A DNA stretch of 60,000 nt from Phoronis australis (lineage: Eukaryota; Phoronida; Phoronidae). The notes beneath the pieces were generated by a model. The model made no database searches, was not told the origin of the DNA, and saw only the letters and a program-made list of their open reading frames with translations. Positions 47,369 through 60,000 of this stretch are shown here, piece by piece. The position numbers and the translations under genes were made by a program. Location: positions 597,265-657,264 of the forward strand of contig NMRA01000027.1 in assembly GCA_002633005.1 (NCBI GenBank). Direction: 5' to 3'. Position 1 is the first letter of the stretch; each line of letters begins with the position of its first letter.

Positions 47369-47895
47369 CGAGTATTTATGATGAGTGAGTGGAACCACAT
47401 CAAAGTGGGCATTGAGCCCAGGTCACAGTCAGACAGTATAATCAAAGTTACTGGGATTTCTTGATAAGTCAATCGTCAAATAAGGAATGCTGAATGATTT
47501 TCAGTCTCACTGTTTGGCTATTTGTGTGACGCAACTGCTGATGAAGGTGTCTGCACTGTTTTATCATGTTAGAAGGAGGACAGTATAATGCTGTGGTTTA
47601 ACCAGTGGACTCTCACTTGCAAGGCCTGGGTTCTCGTGTTCAAGTGATACTGTACTGACACTATCGGGGCCTGGGTACAAGTTCTCTCAGATACCCTGTT
47701 ATGTGTTAATAGGTGCACATACCGTGTATCCATGTGTATTTCATTCCACATAGTATATGTATGGGTATTTGGACCGCTGTACTCATAGTGTACCTAATTA
47801 TCGGATGGACCCTAAATATTGGACATTACATAAAATTTTACGTAAAATTTTACTTAAAGCATAATTTGAGAAATAAATGACACCAATTTTTGTTC
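47369..47895 (+). other. ECH1: ECH1 3' UTR (probable)
   Basis: The first AATAAA downstream of the stop in a plausible setting is at 47872-47877 (GAGAAATAAATGA). No exon-like sequence is seen in between, so the 3' UTR is about 0.5 kb if this signal is used. Confidence 0.5.
47872..47877 (+). terminator. ECH1: Polyadenylation signal candidate for ECH1
   Basis: AATAAA hexamer about 500 bases after the stop codon. Confidence 0.45.
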
Positions 47896-47899
47896 CGCC

Positions 47900-50800
47900 G
47901 TAATGCATTCAAATGTCCGACACTGTCTCGTTTATTATAGCATTGCCTTGTTTTGATTTCATTAAGAGAGGGTGCAATTTAGACCCTCAAGTCGGCCTAT
48001 AATGAACGATCGTTTAAATCGGTTATAAAAGTTGAAAACAAAATCTTTTTCCACACTGAAATAATCCCAATGAACTGACAATATGTCACTGTTTCATGTT
48101 TTCATTTTGTTTTTAAACTCAAGTCGAACCCTGGCCACGCACATGCTTGCGTTATATCAAGAAGGCAAAGATTTTATTTTATGGATAATTTTGTTGCAAA
48201 CGTAGCTGTGTTCTGCAGCAAATATGTCAAAACACTCAAGCTGCAATTTGGTGACACTGTGTGTGCAGCCATTACTTGGTTAGTCAGTTTTCCGCGGTGT
48301 GGCGTATGGGGAAACATGGTTCCGATATTTAGGTTCTCCAAAGGTTTGCTACTTGTGATTTTTAAAGATCAGCCAGAACATAAATGTGGCTTTCTTTGAC
48401 AAGATCTAGTAACAGAACATTTCCGCAAAGGTTAGACTTTATTTCAGTAAAGAATTTGCAACAATCCGTAGTATTTTCAAATAAATATAAAATGCAAAAT
48501 TTGTCAAAACATCCAAAAATTAGGTCACTTGACTATACCTGTACAATATCTGTCCACATGTACCATATATGTGTGTATTTAGGCACATGCCACAATATAA
48601 AATAATAAGTTTATACAAAGAAACTTTGTACCGAAGATTTTTGCATACACTTCAACACCAATCTTTTTGTAACTAATGGTACAAGTTTCACCCACCTGAT
48701 ATGCTAGAAACGTGTTTCTTAGTTTTACACATAGGTGCATGCAACTAATTCCAAATAAAGATGGAGATTCTAATTCAAGCGCATAGGCCTTAATGTGGTA
48801 GTGGACAAATTATGTGAGGGATGGAAAACTGAGACTAATTTGTCAACCTTTCATAGATTTATGTTGCACAAACACCACCCTTAGGTTTCACTTCCCACAA
48901 ACACCACCCTTGGGTTTCACTTCAGCTGTGATCCCTTTAAATAAGAATGCATTATGTCATCTGGGATTTGATCAGAAGCTAGGAATCTTTTTACATGGAA
49001 TGCAGCCAGGAAAATTCCATCCATCTGGAAAGCCAGTATATCTCTGTGCATCTTCTATGAGAGGACGCCTACTCTTTGGTTCAAATCCTTTGTTCACAAG
49101 CAGACTGAGCATTATGTTAAGTACTTTGACTTCAGTGTGTAAGGGGGAGTATATGTAATGCAGTTGACAATCATCAGTTGTGCTGGGCTATGATGGGATT
49201 ACACTGATTATAAATACCAATAAAAAGCTCTTTTATTTATAGCTGTGTTTTATCTCCAGTAAGAGATGTCCATAAAAATATGCAATCTTATTCCACCAAA
49301 GATTCTGTGATTGGCAAACACTTATGTGTTTCATCACATTTCACAAAATACCACGGTCTCTTATCCACCTCTGTAACTATTCCTCTTTTGTATCCAAATG
49401 AAAACTTGTAAAACTGCAGAGTATTTCGAGTAGGTTGTGTTTCTAATAAATTCTACTGGATTTGACGGATTGTAGAGTTGTCTATCACAGTGTTTATTCT
49501 GAGTTGTTGCAGTAAGACTGCTCCACCCTTTAACTTTCTGTTGTTTCAGATATGCTAAAAATTAGTTAATATGCAAATATAAATTGAAAAGCTTTAAAGT
49601 AATCAGGAAAATTTGTCAAACCCGAAAGGAGAGTTGTAGCATTTCAACAGAAATACAATTAGGGTTTCTGGTTTAAAATATTCAAATATTCTACACATGT
49701 GTATTGTGTCAGATAGCATTAAAAGTTAGGTGACTTTTATCTAATAGACATATCAGCTGAATTAGTCTCCCTGACAGGTCTAGTTAGCTGTCAACATCTC
49801 TTTCAAATAGTTAATTAGAAAAGTAAGCTGCACAGGCAGTAAACAATATGATATTCCTAACTTTAATGGACTCTATTATTGGCGTGTTGCTACCATCTTT
49901 CCCAAGCCTGATGGCATCCTCATTTGGAGTAATTTGATTAGTCTCACCAGTTAAAAATATTTTGGATATTAGCTTTTATCTAAAAATTTGTAATAGTTCT
50001 TACTACTAGTAGTTAGGTGTGAAACTGTTCATGTTTAATAGTATTCCACGCTTAGAGTATTCTACACGGCATATGGGGGTTGGTGAGGGGCGCCATCTGT
50101 GAGGAGTACAGGCAAGTCTCACATTTAATTTACATAAGCCAATGCCTTGGCTGCTTGATGGTTCGATCTATATTTTATTAGTAAAGAATGGTTTTGGAAC
50201 AACACTAAAATGCATACATTCTACTAATTTCGAATTCATCTTTACGTTAACTGGATAGAGGTTGTGTTAATGAGCACAGATGTGTATTTGGTTTTAACTT
50301 CATCTTATGGGTAATTCTAACTGCCCTCATCCTTAAAATAGAAAAGTTTCTTGATTATGTTGCTATGGAACTCACCTTTGACAGTTCTTAATTAATAACT
50401 CAAAATATTTTATAAAAGATTTTTTTATTAGATTTAAAATTAAAAAATGCCTGCGTATCGGAGGGAGACGACTGCTAGGGGCTGAAAGCAGTTCTCTGAC
50501 TCAGTCTCTTGGAACTGCTCGAAAATGTGACAAATTGTACGGAATTTCCAAAGTAAATCAGTAAAATTTCTACGATTTTCAGCTTGAAAGAGAATCTATC
50601 AATGTTCATTCTGCGCCTCGTGTGAAGCATTTCAACCTACTGGCATCACTACTGGTTTGGGATCTTTTACACGCTCTTTATCTTATCAATTTTGACGTAA
50701 AACTTGTAAAACGAAATTCAAGCGGCTATTAACTCCACATTCGGTCACGTGATTTAGACCACGTCTTCAAATTTGCCTCAAATGTTCGCTTAGTTAGAGA

Positions 50801-52160
50801 TGAATCCTGTGACTAGAAATACTGTTGGACGTTACTTGAAACGAAACTAACTCTACAAGTTCGTTTTTTACAGCGTGTCGTTATATGCGTCGAACAAACA
50901 GTTTGAAGATAAGGTTGAAAATTTCCGACTCAAACAATTTACTATTCTCGTGTAGGGTTGTGTAATTTGATGATTTCACTAGGGTCCTAATTTGGAGATA
51001 GTGCATAACAAATGTTTGAAATATTCTGTTAGGAGTCTAATGCATCGAATGTTGCAGCTCGCGGAGAGCTTAGTCGAAGATGTTTGAGATATCGAAGACA
51101 AAGCATTAACAATGTGCTTTACCTCAGATCTTAGTTCTGAATAAATCAAGGTCATAATGGAATTGTCTTTTGTAAATTAGTTCCAACAGTGGTGTCGTCA
51201 TTTCGACCATCAAAACTGGTATTCAAATTTGTCAATCAAATCATGTCTTGATATGTACGCTTTGTTTATTAAATTTCTTATATGATGGCAAAAAAATGTT
51301 ACTTGTATTCGACTGTTTCCTTGCTTCACAATAATGACTAAGATACAGCGAGATTACCTATAAAAGAAACAGAATTTGCCCGTGCTAAAATATGAACATG
51401 TTAAAAAGTTGAATACATTTTAACTGGACTGCCCTGTGTAGGGCAGACATGTACCAGAGCGTGCCCCCCAAAATATAAGAAATTTTAGCCTTGCAAGNAA
51501 GTTTTATACGAATTTTTAAGGTTATGCAGGACTTTCGAAAACCGTTCAAATTTGGCTACCTTTGGAACATCATATCACAGAAATGCCTAATCGGATTCAT
51601 ATGAACATTCTGTAAGGAATTCTTTCTAAAGTGTGTTATTTTGGAATGAGTGTCTATCAAAAATAGGACTCGTGAGAAAACTAAAAAGAAATGATAATTT
51701 AGAAAAGTGTAACAGCGTTTTTGAGATTTCATCTTCAAAATTTGTGCTAAATGAAATTCGGCCGTGTTAATGATACCGTTGTTTTGTTATCAATGTACTT
51801 TTCTTTTTTGTGGATATGTTTTCAAAATACATTGACACGTGATCCAATTCATAGCAGATTGATAAAATATCAAAAATTAAGTTTCAAATGCTCCCTTCTT
51901 TCCCAAAATGTGTAATTTTACTGAGTTGAAATTTATAATTTTGTAAATATTTGGGTAAATACATACTTGTCTTTAAGGCCCTACATAACCTGACTGTTCC
52001 AACGTATGATGATTAAAAATGCATGGAATTATCGGAGTTAGAAAAGAAAAGAAAAGAAAGACGATTTTAAGTAATAATTTACTATAATTTTTCATTTACG
52101 ATGCTATGTGCAATTATTCATTTAGGTTTCTTAGTGTTGTAGTACTGAGACAAATGTACT
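47900..52160. other. No gene recognised
   Basis: AT-rich sequence. It contains an isolated AGATGGCGC-type core at 50090-50098 (minus), the single N at 51498 and the diverged copy (51540-51735) of the repeat at 17030. Open frame 48814-49158 (plus, 114 codons) has no family signature or splice support. Confidence 0.6.
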
Positions 52161-52289
52161 TGACAAGAGACAAACTTGGGATTGTTTATGGATGTTTCAC
52201 AAAGGTTTGGTCGAATTCTGCATCGCCTAGAGCTGGAACAGCAACAACGACTTGGTGTTGATCACCACGACCACTTTCATGGCTGGCCA

Positions 52290-52490
52290 CTACATGCTGT
52301 CGCACGATCAATAATGATCGACTTCATGTGCCGCACGACGGATGTGCCATATCGTTTGTTCTACAGAGCGTGCAACTGAACCTGTCGCACGATTCCCTAA
52401 ATGCGCACAACCGGATCAGAATCAAAATAAATGCGCGGAGATTGGTCGTGCCATTACCATTCGCACGACCAAATGGTCGTGCGACTCTGT
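52290..52490. repeat. Cluster of GTCGTGCGAC-like palindromic motifs
   Basis: Six copies of (G)TCG(C/T)(A/G)CGA(C/T)-type words are present. A perfect inverted repeat TCGCACGACCA (52461-52471) and TGGTCGTGCGA (52474-52484) has a 2-base loop. GTCGCACGATC...GATCGAC forms another near 52299. Confidence 0.75.
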
Positions 52491-52819
52491 ATGATTGGGG
52501 GTTTACTCAAAGCATGTCGATACAATATTGGTACAATTTCGAGTTTGGGAAACAGAGATTAGGCCTACTCCTTGAACCATGATTGTGCCTCTCATCCGGG
52601 TTCTGTGACGAGAATGCGACAAGTTAACTTAACGTTCTTCACATGTATCAACTTCAGTCAGAATGTGTGATTTGTACTTAGCGAAAACAACACCGACGTT
52701 GTGGTCTTAATTTGCAGTTTGTGTGATACTTTGGTAAAAATAATGGTAGATTGTGTTAGTTTTATTCGTTGCTTGTGTTAATGTACGAATTACTGCGAAA
52801 TAATTTGTTAAAAGGTAAC

Positions 52820-53152
52820 ATTTTAGTTGCGTGCCCTTCTCGTTCGCCCGGGCGAAATGCACTATCTTGGTCCAGTGAATAACTTCCATTGCTTCATTAC
52901 GTCATCAGTATGCGTGAACTGATTCAGCGTTATGTCATTATTCCAACTGTGCGTAATATCCGTCGAATGTATCCGGTCTCGGTTTGGTATTTACGCTTTC
53001 TCACGCATGCGGAGTCTATATAGATTACATTCACTAGCTAGGACCACTGTTGTTTGTCATGAGAGCAATTAGACAACATGGGCGAAAATTTACCGGACAA
53101 CGTCGCGGAAACTGGTGGGACAATCTGTGATTTTTATTTTTAGAATGACGTG
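52820..53152 (+). promoter_or_regulatory. Candidate promoter and first exon of a gene to the right
   Basis: CpG-containing stretch with GCCCGGGC, TTACGTCATCA (CRE-like, 52898), TCTATATAG (TATA-like, about 53016), then an ATG in good context at 53079 (MGENLPDNVAETGG...) that meets a stop before a strong GTAAGT donor at 53153. It could be a 5'-UTR exon with an upstream frame. No downstream exon is identified. Confidence 0.25.
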
Positions 53153-53577
53153 GTAAGTTCGTCATCGAGCTTCGCTGTTCTGTTTTGGTTAACAGAAACA
53201 TTATGAAACCGATCGGGAGATGAAACCTGTGGTAGACACATCACAACGCACGTTAAGGCCATTAATTCCAGTTTTTGTGATTTCTTAAATAGCTCAAAAA
53301 ACAGTACACAACACTTAGAGTTTTAGCGTTTATATAAATACACCCTGTCCGTAATAAAATTGAATTCCGATTTATGAATTTGCTTACTACGAAAATATGG
53401 GCTGTGTTTCGTACATCAAGACATTCGCAAACCACCTGAAGTGAGAAATCACCTATCGAGAGGAGATCACCTCTCGAGAGGAGACAGTGAATTCTAGCCC
53501 ATAATTCAACGTTCCAACATAACTGACCAGACACATTTGTGAGTGGTCTTGGGCGATCTTGTTTTTTTTTTTTTTTT

Positions 53578-53690
53578 AAGCTACTAACGTCAACGGAACA
53601 CACCCCTCAGCTGGCTTGTTTTTTTTCTTTTTTTTTAAGCTACTATCGTCAACGGAACACACCCCTCAGCTGGCTGGCCGAGTTTTGTAG
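53578..53690. repeat. Tandem 59-bp duplication next to poly-T
   Basis: TTTTAAGCTACTAACGTCAA and its copy (TATCGTCAA) are each followed by CGGAACACACCCCTCAGCTG and preceded by T-runs. Confidence 0.9.
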
Positions 53691-53999
53691 CTGTCTAGCG
53701 TGCTCTCATTGAAATTACACGGTACACTCAGGCGTTATTTCACAGTCTTGGTGTTACTCAACTCTGGTCGTCACGTTGCTGAGATCACAGACGAATTCCG
53801 AGCTTGGAATGAACTGGCAGTAGACCTTGTCATTTGTGTCGGGCGGGTCATTTTATGAGCCAAATTTAGTCTCGAATACTACCGAGCTGTTTTTCCCTAC
53901 TGCGTGAGAAACTATTTGAGAATTTTAGTTTGAAAACTGGTCTAAATCAAAAGTAGACGCCCATTTGTTTGTTTATAGCCACTTTAAACTCTAGAAAAT

Positions 54000-56900
54000 A
54001 CCTTACTCTATCCTTTGAGTGTCAAGTGATTATGACTAAATGCTCTGGTTTCGACGAGGGAAGACTGAGTGAGAAATAAGAGAATCGCCAAGTCCTTCCT
54101 TATGTGCTCTGACTGCAGAGTGCGAGTCCTCCCTGGGCTTCCATATATGCTCTGCGTATCTAGCACAAGTCCGTCTTGGCCATCCAGTTGGGCCTTGTTT
54201 GTGTAACATAGCATCGCCTCGGCTTTCCTTATGAATCCTTCCTGCAAACCTGACTGAACATACATTTCTCATTGAACATCCGTACTGGTTACGCGTTCAT
54301 ATACATGTAGCTTCGATTTCAGTCCAGTAAAATCAGAAGAAAATAACGGCACGTCCTGAACAATACCCCGAACGAAGCATTTGAGGGCGGCGAGAAATTG
54401 TGACAACTTGGGAATGCCTGTGCTTAGATTCTTTGACAACAATGGCAGAAAATTATATCTGGCGGTGTCCTCAGAAAATTTTGAAACAGTGACCCCAGTG
54501 TCTGTGGAAAAGTTCAAAGCTGTGAAAACTCCGTAGTAAACAACCCATCTTTCGTCTGCACTTTGCATGTTATAGATTGGCGGGGTAATCATTGAGTTAA
54601 ATTTTCGCTGGCCAGTGTTACACGCTTTGGGCCCCCGAACTAAAAAACCATCGACCTGAGTGTACGCCCCTCTTGCCCCCGAACTAAAAAGCCATAGGCC
54701 CTCCAGAGAATACGCCCCTCTCAACATGATACGTTCTTGCCGTAGAATCAATTACACGCTAGTCAATGCTATTTGTTTTGACTCGGCTCAAAACAAACTG
54801 ACCAGGGGCGGGTTCAGGTGTTCTAACTCGCACAACAAAACGCTCCCTTGTTGCATCTCGACACTGACACCGAGAGAATACAATGGATCAAGACCGAGCG
54901 AGACATGCTGGAGACAGCGGCAGTCGGGTGAGCTGTGAAGACCTCTATTTCTGACAAAAGAACTGATCTCCATCTCATTTTCCTCTCGTTATCTTATAGG
55001 TGTTCCATTGAAGGCTTGACGCGTTAATAATACTCACTTTGAATGCTACCTCCCTCCTTAACGAGTCAAGAACAAACAGTATGCTTTTTGGATCGTCCGT
55101 TGTCAGTTAGCGCAGCACGATACCTATCTCAGATTGACGACAGAAAATTGAAATCTTTTGATTTCACATATGTGCTACAAGGCACCAGTTCAGTGCCGTA
55201 TAGTGTGGCAGGTACGCTAAGAATATGAACTTGTTTAACAGAAATATTTGTTTTTGTGTCCTCTATTATGGCCGCTGGCTGAAACGAATCGGACGACTGT
55301 TGACAAATCAATTGTAGACGCCATAATTCGAGAAGTGAATTTAGTGTATTGTTTGGTCATTTTATGTTATTTGTTTGGCCGTGTGCGATCAAGATTTAAC
55401 TAGTTTGATTACAGAGGGTGTAGTATCCAAAAATAACATCTTTATAAGAAAGCTGTTGTATATCAAATAGTGCATTGTTGACAATTCTTACCCTCACAAT
55501 CATTGAGACAAAATTATGATTATGAACTGTCGAATACGGACAACAGCACTACAGAAAAACATTTTGCCTGTGTTGGGCATTAAACTGACGACGTTTAAGT
55601 TGTTCTCTGCTGAGCAACTCTTAAATTGACCGTCACTAAAGATGAAGAGTGCGTAACTTGTAACCAATGACTCTCTTCTTGTTTAGGTCAAAGTTGCGCA
55701 TGAGGTAACGGATTTTTTCATCCTCAAATCCCCACAATTAACGTAAAATAACGACTCGGTCTTCGCTCCCATACATTAAATGCTGTGTATTTGAGTTAAA
55801 CTTAAGGCAAAATAACAAATCAACTCAGCAAGGCAATTGTCCAGATATTCTGTAATAATCAAAGCGTTTACTTGCACCAAGTGTACTTTATATCAAAACA
55901 ATTTAGTAAAAAGATAAAAGATACTTTGCCACTTACATCGAGTAGAGTGTATCAGTTTACGACTAAGTTTACCTATAAATCTGCTGTATGACGTCAGTGT
56001 TGTTCTCATAAATATTCGTTTCGTTTCCGTCTTTTTCAAGCTTATCGCTGTTGAAGCGTTCTCGATGGTTGTGATCAAGCAAAACGCAGTTCTCTCTTTG
56101 CTAACTACAAAAAGTGCGCCATTCACGTTCTGTTTATTTTAGTGTTTTACATTGTGTACTCCTTCGGGTTAAATTTGCGCAAGATCTTGTGTCAGTAACG
56201 TGACTAGCATTGCCTATCTGTTGTACACTATTTCTCCGCGAGAGTCCAAGTCTTTCAACGACACCTCAATGTTGACAAGCCCAAAAAACGATTGGCGGTT
56301 CATTTACCCAAATCAGATTGTGACTGCGATAATGATGACGTGAAACCGCTGACGAAAGGTGGTCACGTCTGAATGTGTAATAAGTTTTACCGACTAACGT
56401 TTGTTGCCCCCAACATTCTAGTATATGAAAACAATAAAACGGGGAATTACTATGTTCCGGTTGTTCGAAGTTTCATGAAACGTTCGTCGGTGCTTCCAGC
56501 GACTCTTGAAGAAAAAACTGCACAACAGAAAAGATGACAAAAAGTAGACGAAATTGAATTACCTTCAGATGTTTTACACAGCAGGCTCTTGCATGCGATG
56601 TGAAGATGGAAAAAGCTCGGGCTATCAGGAAATAATCCGTCGGGCAAATACGCGTCATAGTTTTTCAATTCCGAGTATTTTTGTAGAAAGGGGCCATTGG
56701 TTTATGTTGCTGTACTTTTAGGATTATATATGTTTAAAAACCCAGACGTTGACAACCTGTAAAAACCGCACGTGCGTATGACTTTCTTTATAAACTATTA
56801 CTATTCGTGAAAATTCACAATTATCTTGTCAAGTTTTGTAACAATAAGAAAAAGTCGAAAGTTCAAAGCAAGGCCACGGAATCAAAGTACGAGCATTTTG

Positions 56901-58700
56901 GTTGTTATTTTTCTTTCCTGCCAGACGGCGTTGGTTGATGTAAAGGCAAGTTATTTGTGCTGTTTAGTGATCGCTTGATATGATTTCATAATTATCTCAG
57001 AGAACCATCTCAATTAATGATATTTGAAAAACGCTGCCTGAAAGGTGCCACAATGCGTTAATTGAAAATTGACACCAGAATCGTGTATGGAAATGAAAGC
57101 AGTGTTGTTTTTGATTGCACAGTGCAGACGTTTACGCTATCACGGTTTATCTTCGCAGTGTGTAATTTTCTGGGATTGTGTTTGGACTAAGTCACGTGTT
57201 CTGCTTTTTGTCAAGTACGACTAATTTATTGGAAATTTTGTAGAATACAGTTTATTGGAGGTTGAGAGGCTGTTTGTAAATTTTTGTTACAAACTCTATT
57301 GCTAATATTGGTTGCTAGTACTAAATGAAAATAAGATATAAAATCTACAAAAATGACCTAAAAGTAGTATTTTATAGAATTCAACAGTTATAAAACCTCA
57401 ACGATATCAAATAAATAGCGAAGGTGTATAATTATATGCATGTTTTCTCACAGACTTATTTCAGTTCAATTATCTTGAGCAATATAAAATAATTTCGGTT
57501 TATGAACATTAGGAAAATATTATTTCAGAAAAGTTAATTAGAAAAAAATTGTCGTAGAAAGTTTTTGAATTCCTTGGAATTTCAGTGTCAAAGTTAGACG
57601 GCAAGTATTTATTACTGACTACTGAGGTTAATCTCATTCTAAAGCGGGGAGTACAGCTCTAAGTTAGACAACTAAACACTGGAGAGCTTTTAACAAGGCG
57701 CCATGCGGCATTACAATCGAAGCAAGTGATCTCAATGGGATTCTCTCGCTTGCGACTAGTGTTCTTGAATGCACTCCTGTTAAAAAAATGTTAGATCACG
57801 TAAAAATATAATAGGTGCAACGATGCACCAGTACCGATGGGCGATTTTCAGTTTCCTTTCTGGCTGCCACTTCCTGTTGTCAGCTAGGGTCCTCTCGTGT
57901 GCGTCACTGGAAAGCAGTGAAAGTCCAACTGTGCACTGGGAGTTATTGCTAAAGGGTTACTCTCAATCGCTAAAAATGCGGTGCGTCCTTGCATAAAGTG
58001 TGACGTATCGGCATGGACTAAATTCTCTAGAAAGCACGTATGCTTCGAAATGGTTTTCCAAAAATGCGATAGAGCGACATTTTTAGTCATTTCAACGACT
58101 AAAAATCTTACTTGAATAACGGGCATGAAACTGATTCTCAAACTTTAGGCATGTTATATCCGAGCATGTTATATCCGGGCATGTCATATCAGACTATTGC
58201 CGAAATGCAAATAGATTAATTTTTAGAAATCTTAATTGAGCGTATATCACAAGTATTTCAATATTGTTTGATTGAGATTCTGCCTGCCCTAGTAAAGCAC
58301 TCGCCGGTTGTTGTTTAGATTGCCACGCTAATCAGTTTGAAGCATTTAGTTAAATCATCGTTTTCAACAGCAGTATATCACTTGGACAACTCATTAGCTC
58401 ACTTTTCTATTTGTCCCTAATTGCAACTCGAACCCAAGTTTGTGTTTATTTGAGAAATACCAACAATTAGTGCTCATAGCGTAATTAGTTTCCCGTAATC
58501 ACTTAATTGGCAGCCTTGTTAGGTGTCGTATGACTAATCGTTACACCCAATTCGAAAAAGATTCTCTACATTTCACTCTACGCCAAGCCAAGGAATTCTG
58601 GCAATCAACAAATCAAATGGCGGGTTGACGCCTAATTGAGGACGTTGTCAATTGTTTTAATGCACTGCTTTTCATGAAGGCCTTCAGCACATGCATTGTG
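54000..58700. other. No gene recognised
   Basis: Minus frames 54269-54751 (160 codons) and 54008-54265 (85 codons) have no recognisable motif. A 48-bp near-duplicate (GCCCCCGAACTAAAAA...) lies at 54629-54725. The rest is AT-rich unique-looking sequence. Confidence 0.6.
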
Positions 58701-58740
58701 CACGCCACATCCACGCCACAACCATAGCTCATCCAAAGCT

Positions 58741-59183
58741 CATTCACGCCAAATTCACATAAAATTCACTACAAATTCACACAAAATTCACTCCGAATTC
58801 ACAGACAAATTCATTCCAAATTCACACCACATTCAAAACACACAACATTTACTATAAATTCACTCCGAATTCACACCACATTCACTCAAAATTCACAGCA
58901 AATTCACATAACATTCACTCCAAATTCACACCACATTCACGTCACATTCACACCACATTCACTCCAAATTCACACCACATTCACGTCACATTCACTCCAA
59001 ATTCACACCACATTCACGTCACATTCACGTCACATTCACACCACATTCACACCAAATTCACACCACATTCACGTCCTATTCACACCACATTCACTTCAAA
59101 TTCACGCCACATTCACGTCACATTCACGTCACATTCACGTCACATTCACGTCACATTCACACCACATTCACACCACATTCACC
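58741..59183. repeat. 11-bp minisatellite (ATTCACACCAC / ATTCACGTCAC)
   Basis: About 40 units are present. The left third is degenerate (ATTCACTCCAA, ATTCACATAAA variants) and the right part is regular, built from two alternating variants. The GTCAC variant contains CACGTCA, a CRE/E-box-like half site, on the plus strand. Confidence 0.95.
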
Positions 59184-60000
59184 CCTTTCATGCACTCGAG
59201 TTCAGGCCGAACACACAGAGGCAAGAGCTGTTTCAATATATTGTCGAAAGAGTGCATAACATATCAAATTTACATGACTAAAAATGGACCAACAATATAC
59301 ATTTTACTACAATAAATAAACACTACTACTGTTGCTGTCACGATACTTTTCACCTTAACTCTCTCTACTCTTATGACTAACAGATTTACTACATTGCAGT
59401 TGATCTCTGCACCGAGGACAAAAAACACCTTACACAACGCTGCGCAATAATCCTAACAATTCTCAGGTCTATATTTTACTGCAGATTAACTGCAGATTGA
59501 ACGTTGGCGACACTAGAAAAACACAATTTTTAATTTAAAATTTGAAGTGTGTGTTATCTCTAGGGGTTAATTAAACATGGTAATTGAGAGTGAACGTATG
59601 TACAACTGACAAATAATGGAGACGTCAAATGTTGCTTTTTAGCCAATACTCCTTTAACTCCCCCGAGAAACCAAACACTCTAGTGCACGCTTACTGCGAG
59701 AATCAATTATTGAAATTAATAGCGCGTATCGTTTAATATCGTGAGATTTCTAGAAATCACTTCCGTAAATAACCAAACTACTTCATATCATGGCTTGAGT
59801 GGACCTGTACATAGCTTTATATCACTTTCTTGTTTCATGTTAATTTTCAAATGTGTCTCCCGACAAATCAAATAAACAATTAAAAATTTCCCAATTTAGG
59901 CGACAGTCATAATATGACTATGAGTTAGATCTGAAAAATGGCCACTGTGTGAGTACTTTATTTCAAAATATTTCGTTCTCGAGTTAGTTACTTTAACCAA

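Noticed and set aside
48814-49158. 114-codon plus-strand open frame
   Set aside because: No family signature; the first part derives from a short internal duplication (ACAAACACCACCCTTRGGTTTCACTTC). Treated as chance.
51420-51560. Duplicated flanks at the third N (51498)
   Set aside because: Unlike the other two N joins, I find no repeated sequence on its two sides, so no false duplication is claimed here.
54269-54751. 160-codon minus-strand open frame
   Set aside because: No recognisable domain, composition unlike the real exons here, overlaps a local 48-bp repeat, and no splice partner was found. It cannot be excluded as a lineage-specific gene.

Overview
The window is animal nuclear DNA. 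Genes are split by GT/AG introns of 0.5 to 12 kb, base composition is AT-rich, and repeats of several classes fill most of the non-coding space. The repeat content (tRNA-derived SINE, 3' fragments of a non-LTR retrotransposon with a restriction-like endonuclease, THAP-bearing DNA transposons, tandem-core repeats) together with the two genes fits a bilaterian, probably a marine invertebrate. I cannot name the species. Three single N characters (9844, 28389, 51498) mark joins in a draft assembly.

Two conserved protein genes stand head to head. On the minus strand lies the 5' part of LYST (the Chediak-Higashi/beige BEACH-family lysosomal trafficking regulator): first coding exon 31758-31823, then exons 22378-22466, 8406-8571 (repeated at 9852-10017), 4007-4103 and a giant exon 2330-1 that runs off the left edge. 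All splice phases agree and give about 916 residues of the N-terminal region. On the plus strand lies a complete eight-exon ECH1 gene (peroxisomal/mitochondrial delta3,5-delta2,4-dienoyl-CoA isomerase), 36666-47368, 310 residues, ending in the peroxisomal signal SKL. A candidate LYST 5'-UTR exon at about 36294-36390 leaves only about 0.2 kb to the ECH1 leader, so the two may share a bidirectional promoter.

LYST introns 1 and 2 (10-31 kb) are a transposon graveyard. They hold a family with TACCGTATTCGCC-type inverted ends, THAP-domain transposons with CATAGACTA ends and a short derivative, two copies of a broken endonuclease-bearing LINE fragment, a 28-bp minisatellite, and a long array of about 145-bp units. 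That array family recurs at 32.7-34.3 kb and, inverted, at 38.1-39.6 kb inside ECH1 intron 2. Its conserved core (CCACTAGGTGGCGC and variants) matches the CTCF binding consensus. The arrays on either side of the shared promoter are in convergent orientation, which is the most interesting feature of the window.

Two of the three N joins are flanked by long near-identical direct copies (8.4-9.84 versus 9.85-11.3 kb; 26.29-28.39 versus 28.96-31.1 kb). This looks like unmerged overlapping contigs or haplotypes, and it artificially duplicates a LYST exon.

From 47.9 to 60 kb I find no recognisable gene. There is a CpG-rich stretch with a possible promoter and first exon near 53.0-53.15 kb, a cluster of GTCGTGCGAC-like palindromes at 52.3-52.5 kb, and an 11-bp minisatellite at 58.74-59.18 kb.
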